Shown in pieces: positions 52,486 through 62,136 of a stretch of DNA of 64,000 bases; the stretch's first letter is position 1, and each line of letters begins with the position of its first letter. A model generated the notes under the pieces. It did not search any database. It was not told where the DNA came from and saw only the letters and a list, made by a program, of their open reading frames with translations. A program made the translations under genes and the position numbers. Source of the stretch: Spinellus fusiger (Eukaryota > Mucoromycota > Mucoromycetes > Mucorales > Phycomycetaceae); assembly GCA_025094145.1 (NCBI GenBank), contig JALLLS010000037.1, positions 264,354 to 328,353 of the forward strand, read 5' to 3'.

Positions 52486-55400
52486 GTGAGTCCATAAAGG
52501 TAAGTTTATGGAATGCCAATGGTCTTTGGACAACCATTGTGCATGATGTATTGTCCCACTGTCCCCCCTCCTCCATTCTTTTTATCACAGAAACCTGGCT
52601 TCTTCCCCCTGCCTGTCTACCTACAGACTGGGAGCAATTCCATCTGTATGGCTCTCCTGTTCTCTCTGCCAACCGTGGCTCTATGGGTGTCTCTGCTCTG
52701 GTGTCTCCTTCCTTTCCCTTTCCTGTCTACCAACTTCCTTCTCCAAACAAGTATACCCTTTCTTTGAAAGTGGGACCACTTCGTTTTCTATGCCTGTACC
52801 TCCCCCCTTCTATGCCACGTTCTCACTTTATGTCTGTCCTTTCTTCTCTTCCTATTTTCCCCAACACCATCTTGTGTGGTGACTTCAATGCAAGGCTGGG
52901 TGACATTACTGGTGATGCAGTGATGTCTCCCCGTGGCTCTGCCATGGTTCCATGGCTTGAGGAGCGGTCCCTGTCTGTGTTGAACTCTTCTCTTTCCTAT
53001 GGCACTGCTACCTGGCATGGTTTCTGGCGTGATTGCACATGCACAAGTATCATTGACCTGTTTCTATGCAATTTCCCTATGACCCTCCCTTCTATGAATA
53101 TCTTTTCTGACCTCTCCCTTGGCTCTGACCACCGTATGCTTACCCTTTCCTTTACCTATGACATGTCCTCTACCTCCCCTTCTCCCCCATCCTCCCCTTC
53201 ATCATTTATTCACCCCCGACGCCTCTGGAATCTGTCAAGACTACAAGAAGAAGATCCATGCAACCTGTACATTTCCACATTCACCTCCCTCTCCCAACCC
53301 CTATGCACCCAACTACAATCCCTTGTGTCTTCCCCTCCCCCTACTTGCCCACTCATTGACAGTCTCAATGACTCACTCAATGAGTGTATCTACCTATCTC
53401 TGGATGCAGCTCTGGGTACCAAGACTCCTCGGCGTCCCATTGGAAAAAGTACTGGTCTCCTGCTCTACAATCTGCTGCTGCCAACAGGGAAAAGTGCTAC
53501 AGAAAGTGGCACTACTGCACTGGCATTGACAAGGTCCACTGGTGGTCAAAGTACAAGGCTGCCCATGCTTCCTTTGTGTCTGCTGTCCTGTCAGCAAAAC
53601 GTATGTCATGGCAGAATTTCTGCAAGTCACTTGAGACCAACTTTTCCAAGGCTTCAGCCAAGGTCAAGCATCTCAAGGGGCGCCACACTTCCACTCCTTC
53701 CTTCACCCACCCTGATGGTCCAGCTGTTGCTGTAAAAGTGATGGCTGACCATCTTGAAACTGTATATAGTGGTGACATCCTTCCTTCCTCCCGTCCTCCC
53801 CCTCCTGGTCCCTTTACTTCCCTCCTTCCCTTCTCCTCCTATGCTCCCCTTCCTTCCCCTGGTGTCTGGTGTCTGGTGTGTCTGGTGTGTCTGGTGTTCC
53901 TGGTGCCGTCTGTCTTCTGGTGTTCCTGTTGTCCTGTCTGGTGTCTCTGGCTCTCTTGGTGTGTCTGGTGTGTCTGTTGGTTCTGGTGTCTCTGGTGCTC
54001 TTGGTATGCATATGGGCATTCCAATGTTTGACTCTGCTCTTGTTGCTGGCTGTATCAAGCTTCTCCCCAACAGGAAAGCCCCTGGTACAGACCATCTCAA
54101 GGCAGAAATGCTGAAGCCTCTTAGTCTGGTCCTGGCCCCCCTACTGGCTAACCTGTTCACTGTTTGCTGGCAGTGGTCCCACACTCCTCAGCTATGGAGA
54201 CATGCTGCAGTCTTCCCAATTTACAAGAAGGGTGAGAAATCTGATGCTGCCAATTATAGGCCAATTTCCCTTACCTCAGTGGTCAGAAAGCTGCTGGAAT
54301 TCTGCATTGCCCCCTCATTGTCACAGTATTCTCCAGTTCCTGACTTGGCACAAGGTGGATTTTGCCCAAAGAGAAGTTCTCTGGACCAGGCCCTGGGTCT
54401 GCATGACCTGATGCATGCTCACTACCTTCAACACCACCATTATCCAGTTGTGGCACTTCTGGATATATCTTCAGCATATGACAAGGTTGACAGACATGTG
54501 GTCTGGCAAGCCCTGTCTTCCTTTGGCACTCCTCCAGCACTCCTCTCATTTGTCTCTCACCTTTTTGATGAGGTAACCATCTCTGTGCTCTTGTCTAACC
54601 ACTCTTCTTTACCATTTGCTCCAGTGACTGGAGTGCTCCAAGGGTCAGTGTTGAGCCCATGTCTATACTCACTGTATATCAACTCTCTGCCTGCCTTGCT
54701 TCGTTGTGCTGCTAGGCCAACAACCCACTGTGTGTCCTTTCCCTCTGGTTCTGGTTCTGGTTCTGGTTCTGGCTCTGGTCCTGCCTTGGTTCCTGTGAAC
54801 TCTCTGCTTTTTGCAGATGACGTGGCTGTCTTTGGAGACAAAGATGCAGTACAAGATATGCTGGCTCTGGCAGAGCAGCATTCGTTCTCTCTTGGGTACA
54901 GGTGGAACCCTAGCAAGTGTGTGGTGTTGAACCATCCCTCCTCCACTTCCTCAACGTCCCGTGGCCTCTCCCTCTCTCTGTATGGTGTGCCACTTCCACA
55001 TGCAGAGGAGGTGACATATCTTGGTCTGCCCTTTGGCAAGAAGGACATCATACCTGGTAAAAAATCCACTGTACCTTGCCCTGCCAGACCCTGTTCCTGT
55101 AAAGGACAGTCAACTCAAGTTGTTCTTTGAGCAGTACTGCCAGCAAAAGTTTGACCTGTTTCTTGCCTCCACCAATATGGTTCTGATCAAGCATTGCCAC
55201 CCATGCTGGGTATTGATCCTGTTCTGCTGGTGCCTGCTACCAGAGCTGAGAGAAGTTGTTTGGTCTGTTGGCATCTTGGGTGGCCCCCAGGTCAGCCTAG
55301 AGAGTGTCCTTGTGGTCTTGACCATACCTCACACCATCACCTGCTAGAGTGTTCTCTTGTGCCTGTCTCCTTGTGGTCTCTGCTGCCTGTTTGTTTTGCT

Positions 55401-55592
55401 GGGGCTCACCCAATTGATTTTTGCCTGAACAGCCTTTCAACATGTCATGATGCCCCCTGTTCTGTGTGGTGGCCCACACTATTATCATTGCTCTGGCACA
55501 TAGAGACACTATGTTGCCCTGACCACTTCTTCCCTGAGGACTTGCCTCCTGGTTCTCTTTGGCTGGCCTTTGGTTCTTCTGAACATGGATGA
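52482..55592 (+). pseudogene. LINE-F2 ORF2: endonuclease-RT, broken
   Basis: The endonuclease (52482 to about 53400) is intact: LWNANGL, FITETWLL, LCGDFNARLGD, STIIDLF-like and LGSDHRML. Frame changes follow near 53430 and 53880. The RT (53990-55040) has LLPNRKAPGTDHLKAEML, YKKGEKSDAANYRPIS, LLDISSAYDKVD, GVLQGSVLSP and LLFADDVAVFG. An internal deletion of roughly 500 bp at about 55045 removes the thumb region, after which YLVKNPLYLALPDPV continues to the Cys/His end (CPCGLDHTSHHHLLEC). Gly-Ser and Val-Trp-Cys repeats fill the two linkers. Confidence 0.9.
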
Positions 55593-55715
55593 AAGCTGTT
55601 CTTTCTGTCCTTTAGTTGCTCTCCCCCCACTGCCACAATCTTTTAGTGCACACTGGGTGAATGACCTCTAAAGCAGTAGTTTAGTAAATAGTCTTAGTAT
55701 ATCTTATCTTTAGAG

Positions 55716-56193
55716 GGTATATTTATATCCTTGATCTTTAAAGGTATTTTAATAATTATCTAACATTAGAATAACTGTTTTTTTTTAATAGTAGAACTCA
55801 ATATTAATTTTACAGTCAATTAAATAATATTTCAGATAACCTTTTTTACTTCTGATACAATAAATGGTTTAAAGATTACATACCAAAATATCAGATATAT
55901 TTAAAATTTTAGGATCAAATTTTAGTCCCAAGTTTATAAAGTTATTTCTTGATCCTGAAAATAAATACAATATTAAAAGATATATATATATACCTATAAA
56001 ATACTGAGTGATTGTAAGAAGATCAAATTGTGTCTCTTACTAAATGTTATAAAAGGTGTAATTTGAAAATAGAAAATAATAATATATAATTTATCAGTTT
56101 TGATCAACAGTATTTAAATAGCTAGTGTTGGTATTAATATAATAATAATTATATAAAAATTAAAAAATATATAAAATATAAAATATTGTTATT
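55716..56193. repeat. Repeat shared with 49.65-49.82 kb, then AT-rich DNA
   Basis: 55716-55900 is the inverse of 49646-49824. After 55900 the sequence becomes very AT-rich with no recognisable feature. Confidence 0.5.
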
Positions 56194-57290
56194 ATGAAAA
56201 TTTCAGAATTAAAAGAACAGTTATTAATTGAATCAGAAACTATTGTGGATAGTTACTGGGGATTTTTTGATAAGGATTACAAGATTATCAAAAAAACTAG
56301 CTATCATTATACTGAATTAAAGGCTATTTATAATATAGAAAATATAAAAAATCAAATATATATTAGATTAAATTTTATTCCAGTGTTTTTTTTCTTGAAT
56401 AAATTATTTGCAATAAAAATTATAAAGGCAGAACCTATAAATATGCTGATAAGGCTTTATTGATTTTATACCAATTGTTATTTGGATACTTGCTAAGAAA
56501 TATGAGTGAATTTATACCATACTCTAGCTATTATGACATTTATAAAGAATTTTTGGTAAATGAATTTAATGTTCTTAATAAGAAAGTAAATTACATGTTA
56601 GCAAATATGTTTTTTAGCTTAAAACTTAGGGTATTGTCTGCTAGATTATACAACCCAATGCCATTCAAGCATATAACCTTATTATTAAATGGCCATGATT
56701 TAAAAATAAATTATAAAAATGGTAATATTAAAAAAATATATATATTCTTATAAATTTAAAAAACCTAGAGTAAAAACACAGGTCTTTTGTAATATTAATG
56801 ATATGGTAATTTATGTATTTAATAACAAATTCTGTAGGGATAATACTGATGGTAAATGTTTAAAAAAATGATGATAGAAAATATAATTGAGAAACAAGAT
56901 TGTATAGGTTTAAATATAGTATACTATTATAGTATAAATGAAGTAATAGAAAATAATAATCTAAATTGACATAATTTTGTTTATTTATATAGAAAACCAA
57001 AAAATAAAAACTTATTAAAAGAACAAGGTAAATTTAATAAGATGTTTGGGTCTTTTAGATCTGAGATTAAAACAGTATTTGTAGATACTGGTATTATTTT
57101 TGAAAAATTTAATAATAAAAAAAACTGTAGCTACTACTACTAATATTAAAGTTTATAATCTATAATATAAAATTGCATTCTTATTAAAAAATATAAGATA
57201 TTATAGTAAGAAATTTAATATAATAGCAAAAAAAATCATAAAAAATGGCTTAATAAAGATTTTAATTATAAGTATAATGATAAAATTAAT
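56194..57290 (+). pseudogene. AT-mutated relic of a DDE (Harbinger-like) transposase
   Basis: Frames 56194-56463 and 56460-56753 overlap by four bases and continue, through stops, to about 57290. Visible pieces include NEFNVLNKKVNYMLANMF, ITLLLNGHDLKI, KQDCIGLN, LLKEQGKFNKMFGSFRSEIK and KKWLNKDFNYKYNDKI. The late FxxxRSEIExxF-type block and the order of helices recall PIF/Harbinger (DDE_Tnp_4) proteins of fungi, but no complete DDE triad can be shown. The whole piece is about 80 percent A+T, far above the LINEs nearby. Confidence 0.4.
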
Positions 57291-57296
57291 AGTAGT

Positions 57297-57630
57297 TGTT
57301 GTAAGCCTGGTACTCTCCAGAGTTCCAAAAGAAAATAAACATTCTTCTGTTGTCACTGACTTAAATACCATGAGTCATTAGCTGTAACAATTGCTGTGTT
57401 GATATTCACAGACTAAATATTAGTCATTAGCTGTAAGGATTACTGTACTGTTACCTGCAGTACTTGATAACAGTTAGTCATAATAGCTACATAGAGATTA
57501 TAGAATTAGAGTAGTATAAATATACAGACTTATTCATACAGAATAAACTATTTTTCTTTACCCAAAAGTTCATCTTTTTATTTCCCAAGCCCTCTAAGGC
57601 TTTCTATCTTAAGAGTACCTAAGTTTATTT
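57297..57630 (+). mobile_element. LTR-F copy 1
   Basis: Starts TGTTGTAAGCCTGGTACTC and ends near AAGAGTACCTAAGTTTATTTTA. It contains AGTATAAATATACAG followed by GAATAAAC, the usual promoter and poly(A) order. The same repeat lies inverted at 59109-59717. Confidence 0.65.
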
Positions 57631-58378
57631 TATAGTAATATAAATTATAAAGAGATATATTACAATGATAATTATACAGATATTGAAAAAATGCAAAACA
57701 AATTTTTAAATTTAACATTAAATTTAAATAATAAAAAACCTAAAACAGTAAGGTTAACTAGTATTTTAAAATCAGTGAAAATTAATAAAATGGAAGAATA
57801 ATGTTAAATTATAGTATTTAAAGTGTTATTTAAAAAGTTTATTATAAGTAAAAAGGTTTAATAATGATTATAATATATTATCTTTAGATTTGTAAAATAC
57901 AAGACATTAGTATTTTTATTAAAATTTATAAAGACTTAATAGATTTATTGTTTTTATTAATTGTATATTATCTAATATATATTATCTAATAAAGATACAT
58001 TTTTTATAAATATATGAATTATTATCTATTAAATTTACTATATAACATTTTAAATTAATAGTAAATATTTGATGTGTATAATAAACATCAGATATATCTC
58101 TTTTTCTTCTTTCCAATTAACTATAAAAAAATTTAAATGCTTTTGACAAAATCTGGAGTCTACAGTATTTATTATATTTTATATAAATAATATATTTTTT
58201 ATCATAGAATATAGATTTGGCCTTGAATTATTTTAATCAATATATATATATATATATAAGCAATTTAACTATTATTATTGGGGGTGGATTAGATATGGTG
58301 GGTAAAGTGTATATTTACCCTTAAACATCTATAATAATAATAAAATTTAAAATATAATTCTAATAATAATTAAACTAT
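57631..58378. other. Extremely AT-rich DNA without genes
   Basis: Only fragments such as a TA run (58239-58257) are visible. Short frames contain many stops. It may be more of the AT-mutated relic on the left. Confidence 0.4.
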
Positions 58379-58980
58379 TGTGTTTCAACTTCAATCCAAA
58401 GATTATCTATGAATAAGTTAATACAAGTAGTGTGCTGTGACATTCAGAATACTCTATGAAAGCTTGAGTGCACACAAGTAACATAGTACATCTCTGTATC
58501 ATCTCACTGATTGGTCATGACTACAAATCACCTTCTAAAGCTCAGTGTACTATCAGACACTTAACAAGAGCCATCTTCATTAATAATCCTAACAGAACAA
58601 TATTGACCTATCAGAGTCAATTGAGTAAAGACTCATAATAATTAATGGTTTCAATAATGGAGTGCTTGTCCCAGGAACCAACCATAGAGTTGAATCTAAT
58701 AATACTACAACTAAGTAAAACATATGAGCCAACCATAAGGTGGCAGTTATTATTACTACCATAAGTTAGTAAATATAGACACCAACCATTTAGTTGTAAT
58801 TGTGAAGCAGCCATAATGTTGACTATCATAACTACCATAAGGTAGAATAGATTATCCTACCATAAGGTAGAAGCCACTGAAGGATAAGCACCCACCAAAA
58901 GTATAAATAGTGAACCTTTCTTTACTCAATAAAAATTATCTTTGTTCAGTCTCATTAATCTACCTGTCCAAACAATCTCA
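58379..58980 (+). mobile_element. LTR-A copy 5 (602 bp)
   Basis: Starts TGTGTTTCAACTTC and ends AACAATCTCA. Flanks ACTAT and CTAGT do not match exactly; a one-base shift gives ACTAT/ACTAG, a possible old duplication. Palindrome row at 58680-58870. Confidence 0.8.
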
Positions 58981-59108
58981 CTAGTCATTACACTCCACAA
59001 GAATGTGACTGCAAGAAGAGGAAGAATACATAAATGATAATTAACTATGCATAAGCCCTGAAGTATGTTGGAAATAGGTAGACCTAGTCACCTATTTTGG
59101 GAGAACTT

Positions 59109-59717
59109 AAAATAAACTTGAGGTACTCTTGAGGTAGAAAGCCTTAGAGGGGCTTGAGAAGTAGAAGGATAAACCTTTGGGTAGAGAAAAATACTTTATT
59201 CTGTATGTATGATTGTATGTATTTATACTACTTCTAATTCTATAATCTATATTAGTATTGATTGAGCTATTATGACTAATAGTAATAAATGTTAAATTTG
59301 AAAGGGAATTAATCAGACTCAAAACAAGATACTTTTATTAGAACAATTTTGACATGTCTATTTAGTATAAATAGACAAGTGGCTGTGTACTGAATATGAT
59401 CTATTACTGTTTTAGGATGCTTGTCAAATAATGGCCTGTTCAGTAGACTTTAATATGCAGTGTCTTAACTATGAATTACATTGTAGAAAGGAGACAACTT
59501 AATAATTGGTCTGTAACTGCTACCGTTGTCTTCATGATTACAACAATAAAGTATTGAAAGAATCAGTATAGTAATCCTTACAGCTAATGACTAACATTTA
59601 GTCTGTAGGTATTGACATGGTAATCATTATGGCTAATGACTCATGGTATTTGAGTCAGTGACAATGGAAGAATGTTTATCTTCTGTTAGAACTGCAGAGA
59701 GTGCCAGGCTCACAACA
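59109..59717 (-). mobile_element. LTR-F copy 2 inside LTR-G, split by LTR-E
   Basis: Reverse copy of the 57.3-kb repeat. AACTT flanks both sides (59104-59108 and 59718-59722) and occurs once at the empty site, so it is the likely target duplication. LTR-E lies inside. Confidence 0.8.
59290..59545 (-). mobile_element. LTR-E solo LTR inside LTR-F, TSD ATAAA
   Basis: 256 bp, inverted relative to the copy at 40698, with an exact duplication ATAAA (59285-59289 and 59546-59550). It is the youngest of three nested insertions. Confidence 0.9.
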
Positions 59718-59854
59718 AACTTATTATAGTAATTCTATATATGTAAAAATGTAAAATAGCATAAATAGTGAGAGCAGATGCACACTTTGCATCTCTGAGA
59801 AATATACCTTTATTTTACCAAGCACCCCTTTTGCCTCTAATTCTTAACAATATA

Positions 59855-59994
59855 AATTATATATAGTATTCAATATATCTTAATAAAAATAATATTCTGA
59901 TATCTGTTATTGGCCCATACTCTAAAGTTTATCTTGCCTATTATGCACAACACCAAGTACTATCTGCCTAACCTTTTCCTGTGCTCCCTTACAA
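59855..59994 (+). mobile_element. LTR-D 3' fragment
   Basis: Contains TCTGATATCTGTTATTGGCC, ATGCACAACACCAAGTAC and the family end CTCCCTTACA. Confidence 0.65.
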
Positions 59995-60122
59995 AAATAA
60001 AAGATTGAGATTGATGGTGGGGAAAAAGGAAAAAAAAGTTTGCATATTGGGTTAACACAAAAAGAGCATAAAATTTGTAAATTGCAGATCCTTTATAAAA
60101 AGATAAACTTATATAATAAGTT

Positions 60123-60194
60123 GCCTTCTGCCAGAATTGAACTGGCGACCTTCTGCTTACTAGGCAGACGCTCTGCCAACTGAGCCAAGAAGGC
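60123..60194 (-). tRNA. tRNA-Thr (AGT), copy 2
   Basis: Identical to 38377-38448 in all 72 bases, all stems paired, anticodon AGT. SINE-2 begins at the base before position 1. The 3' flank differs from that of copy 1, so the two loci are not a simple segmental duplication. Confidence 0.95.
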
Positions 60195-60570
60195 GGGGAT
60201 GTTTGGCTTGGCCAAGTTGGTATTAACATGTGCTAAGCATTGCAGAGGTTGCAGGTTCAAATCCCAGGGAAGATTAATTTCTGCTCTAAAAACAGGCATC
60301 CCAGCCCCTACTAATTTTCTGGCAAGGTGTGTGACTGCTTTTGGTTTTGCAGTCTTGGCTGGCAGTTTTGACCATGTGTTTTGTCTTTTTTCCTCCCATG
60401 CAGGCACTGCCTTGCAGTCCTCTATGTTCATATATGCCCAAAAAAGGGTTTAATGCTGTTTGCTTTCTGGTGTGGTTCTTGGTCTGGTTGGTCTGGTCTG
60501 GTTGTCTGGCAGGTGGAGGATGCCCTCACAGGCTTAAATAAGCAATCTTTCCTATCTTTCAAATAAGCCT
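60195..60570 (+). mobile_element. SINE-2 with tRNA-like head, at tRNA-Thr +1
   Basis: The head (60195-60270) has box A-like TGGCCAAGTTGG and box B-like GGTTCAAATCC at tRNA spacing, so it can act as an internal Pol III promoter. The acceptor stem does not pair, so it is not a working tRNA. The body matches SINE-1 from TTTCTGCTCTAAA to AATAAG(T/C)CTTAG; the tail then runs into AT-rich DNA and no second tRNA-Thr 5' copy is found. Confidence 0.8.
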
Positions 60571-60948
60571 TAGAAGTACTATTCATATCTTAATAATAAA
60601 ATATATATCTTTTGAGTTATTCTATTTATTTAATAATAATTAATTTATAAAAAACTTTCTTTAAATAGTATTATGATCTTTAGATAGAAAAAAAATACTT
60701 TAAAATATTTGTTATCTGAAGTATTATATAATTATTTGTTAAAAATATACATATCTCAATTTATTTTTTTCTATTGCTTATTAATACAATTATTATTAAA
60801 TAGAAAAGCTATCTCCAGACATTATGAATTTAAGTAATTCTATCTAAATTAAAATTTTTATAATAATTATAATGAATAAAATATATATTATCATTATAAG
60901 GTAGTATTGTTATGTTTTAATCTACTTATCTAAATAAGAATAGTGTCT
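60571..60948. other. AT-rich sequence, nothing recognised
   Basis: No gene or known repeat between SINE-2 and the next LTR-A fragment. Confidence 0.4.
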
Positions 60949-61415
60949 CAAGAGCTATCTTCATTAATAATCCTAACAGAACAATATTGACCTATCAGAG
61001 TCAATTGAGTAAAGACTCATAATAATTAATGGTTTCAATAATGGAGTGCTTGTCCCAGGAACCAACCATAGAGTTGAATCTAATAATACTACAACTAAGT
61101 AAAACATATGAGCCAATCATAAGGTGGCAGTTATTAATACTACCATAAGGTAGTAATATAGACACTGACCATAAGGTCAAAGAGAGTGAATTCTACCATA
61201 AGGTAGAATGTCCCCACCAACCATTTAGTTGTAATTGTAAAGCAGCCATAATGTTGACTATCATAACTACCATAAGGTAGAATAGATTATCCTACCATAA
61301 GGTAGAAGCCACTGAAGGATAAGCACCCACCAAAAGTATAAATAGTGAACCTTTCTTTACTCAATAAAAATTATCTTTGTTCAGTCTCATTAATCTACCT
61401 ATCCAAACAATCTCA
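60949..61415 (+). mobile_element. LTR-A copy 6, 5'-truncated
   Basis: Starts inside U3 (CAAGAGCTATCTTC) and ends AATCTCA. It has the fullest palindrome row among the right-hand copies (61065-61310), plus a TATA box and poly(A) signal. Confidence 0.8.
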
Positions 61416-61809
61416 CTGATAAAGTTATTTTGAATATTACTAATATAAATACTCTCTCATAGAAAAATAGTTACTTTTATCAACATGCAAAATATTTAAT
61501 ATATATGTATTTTATATCTTTATAATAATAGTTTTTCTTTTTAATATCTAAAAAATGTTAATTAAAATATCTATATATTAGTATGTTGTTAAATATAAAA
61601 ATATATTGCTAGAAAGTCTAATATATTTGAAGCCTAAATAGTTATTGCTATATGTTTTGTTATATTGAAATTCTTGTCAATATATCTTTAGACATAATAT
61701 ATTGATTTAAATAATATACATTTATAAAGTAGTATTTTTATACCTATTATAAAATAAATCAATCAATAACATGTAACTAGATATATCCAATATCAATATC
61801 CCTCATAAA
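61416..61809. other. AT-rich sequence, nothing recognised
   Basis: About 400 bp of A+T-rich DNA without long frames. Confidence 0.4.
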
Positions 61810-61883
61810 GAATTCTGACATCTCACAGCACACTACTTGTGTTAACCAAATCATTGAGAATCATTGGATTGAAGCTGGAACAC
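61810..61883 (-). mobile_element. LTR-A 5' end fragment
   Basis: 74 bp that match the first bases of LTR-A in reverse (sense TGTTCCAGCTTCAATCC ... CATGAGTAG-like region). Confidence 0.6.
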
Positions 61884-62136
61884 TGTAATGGACCAATGGG
61901 AACAGGTAGGGAAGATACTAGATGTTGTTCAAATAAGACAAGATATAGCAGATTGTAAGAGACCACTGGAAACAGGTAGGAAGAAGGTACTAAGTGTTGT
62001 GCTAATAAGACAAGATATAGTAGATAATATAAACTGATAACAGATATCAGAATGCAGATTTATTTATAACAATTGGATAAGTATTTATATGAATGTATGT
62101 TTCTATAATAAAATCCATTTACTAAGTGAGGAACAT
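61884..62136 (-). mobile_element. LTR-D fragments, partly duplicated, leading into the satellite
   Basis: TGTAATGGACCAATGGGAAC and, 70 bp later, TGTAAGAGACCACTGGAAAC both match the reversed end of LTR-D, so this end is tandemly duplicated. The match runs on through AACTGATAACAGATATCAG to TTTACTAAGTGA, where the first satellite unit begins. Confidence 0.65.

Larger units (their letters stand above)
51281..55715 (+). mobile_element. LINE-F2, best-preserved LINE, tail short
   Basis: 5' end CTCTCTTTCACTTTC, ORF1, ORF2 and a 3' UTR ending AATAGTCTTAGTATATC. The longer tail seen in LINE-C is absent. It is rich in CpG early in ORF1 (10 in 51601-51720), unlike LINE-C, so it is probably younger or less methylated. 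Confidence 0.85.
59066..59849 (+). mobile_element. LTR-G copy 2, split by LTR-F
   Basis: 59066-59108 and 59718-59849 together equal the uninterrupted LTR-G at 22913-23081. The sequence around the cut (GAGAACTT...ACTTATTATAG) is continuous at 22.95 kb. Confidence 0.85.

Noticed and set aside
60195..60270. Functional tRNA gene in front of SINE-2
   Set aside because: Box A- and B-like motifs are present but the acceptor and anticodon stems do not pair properly; it is a tRNA-derived SINE head.
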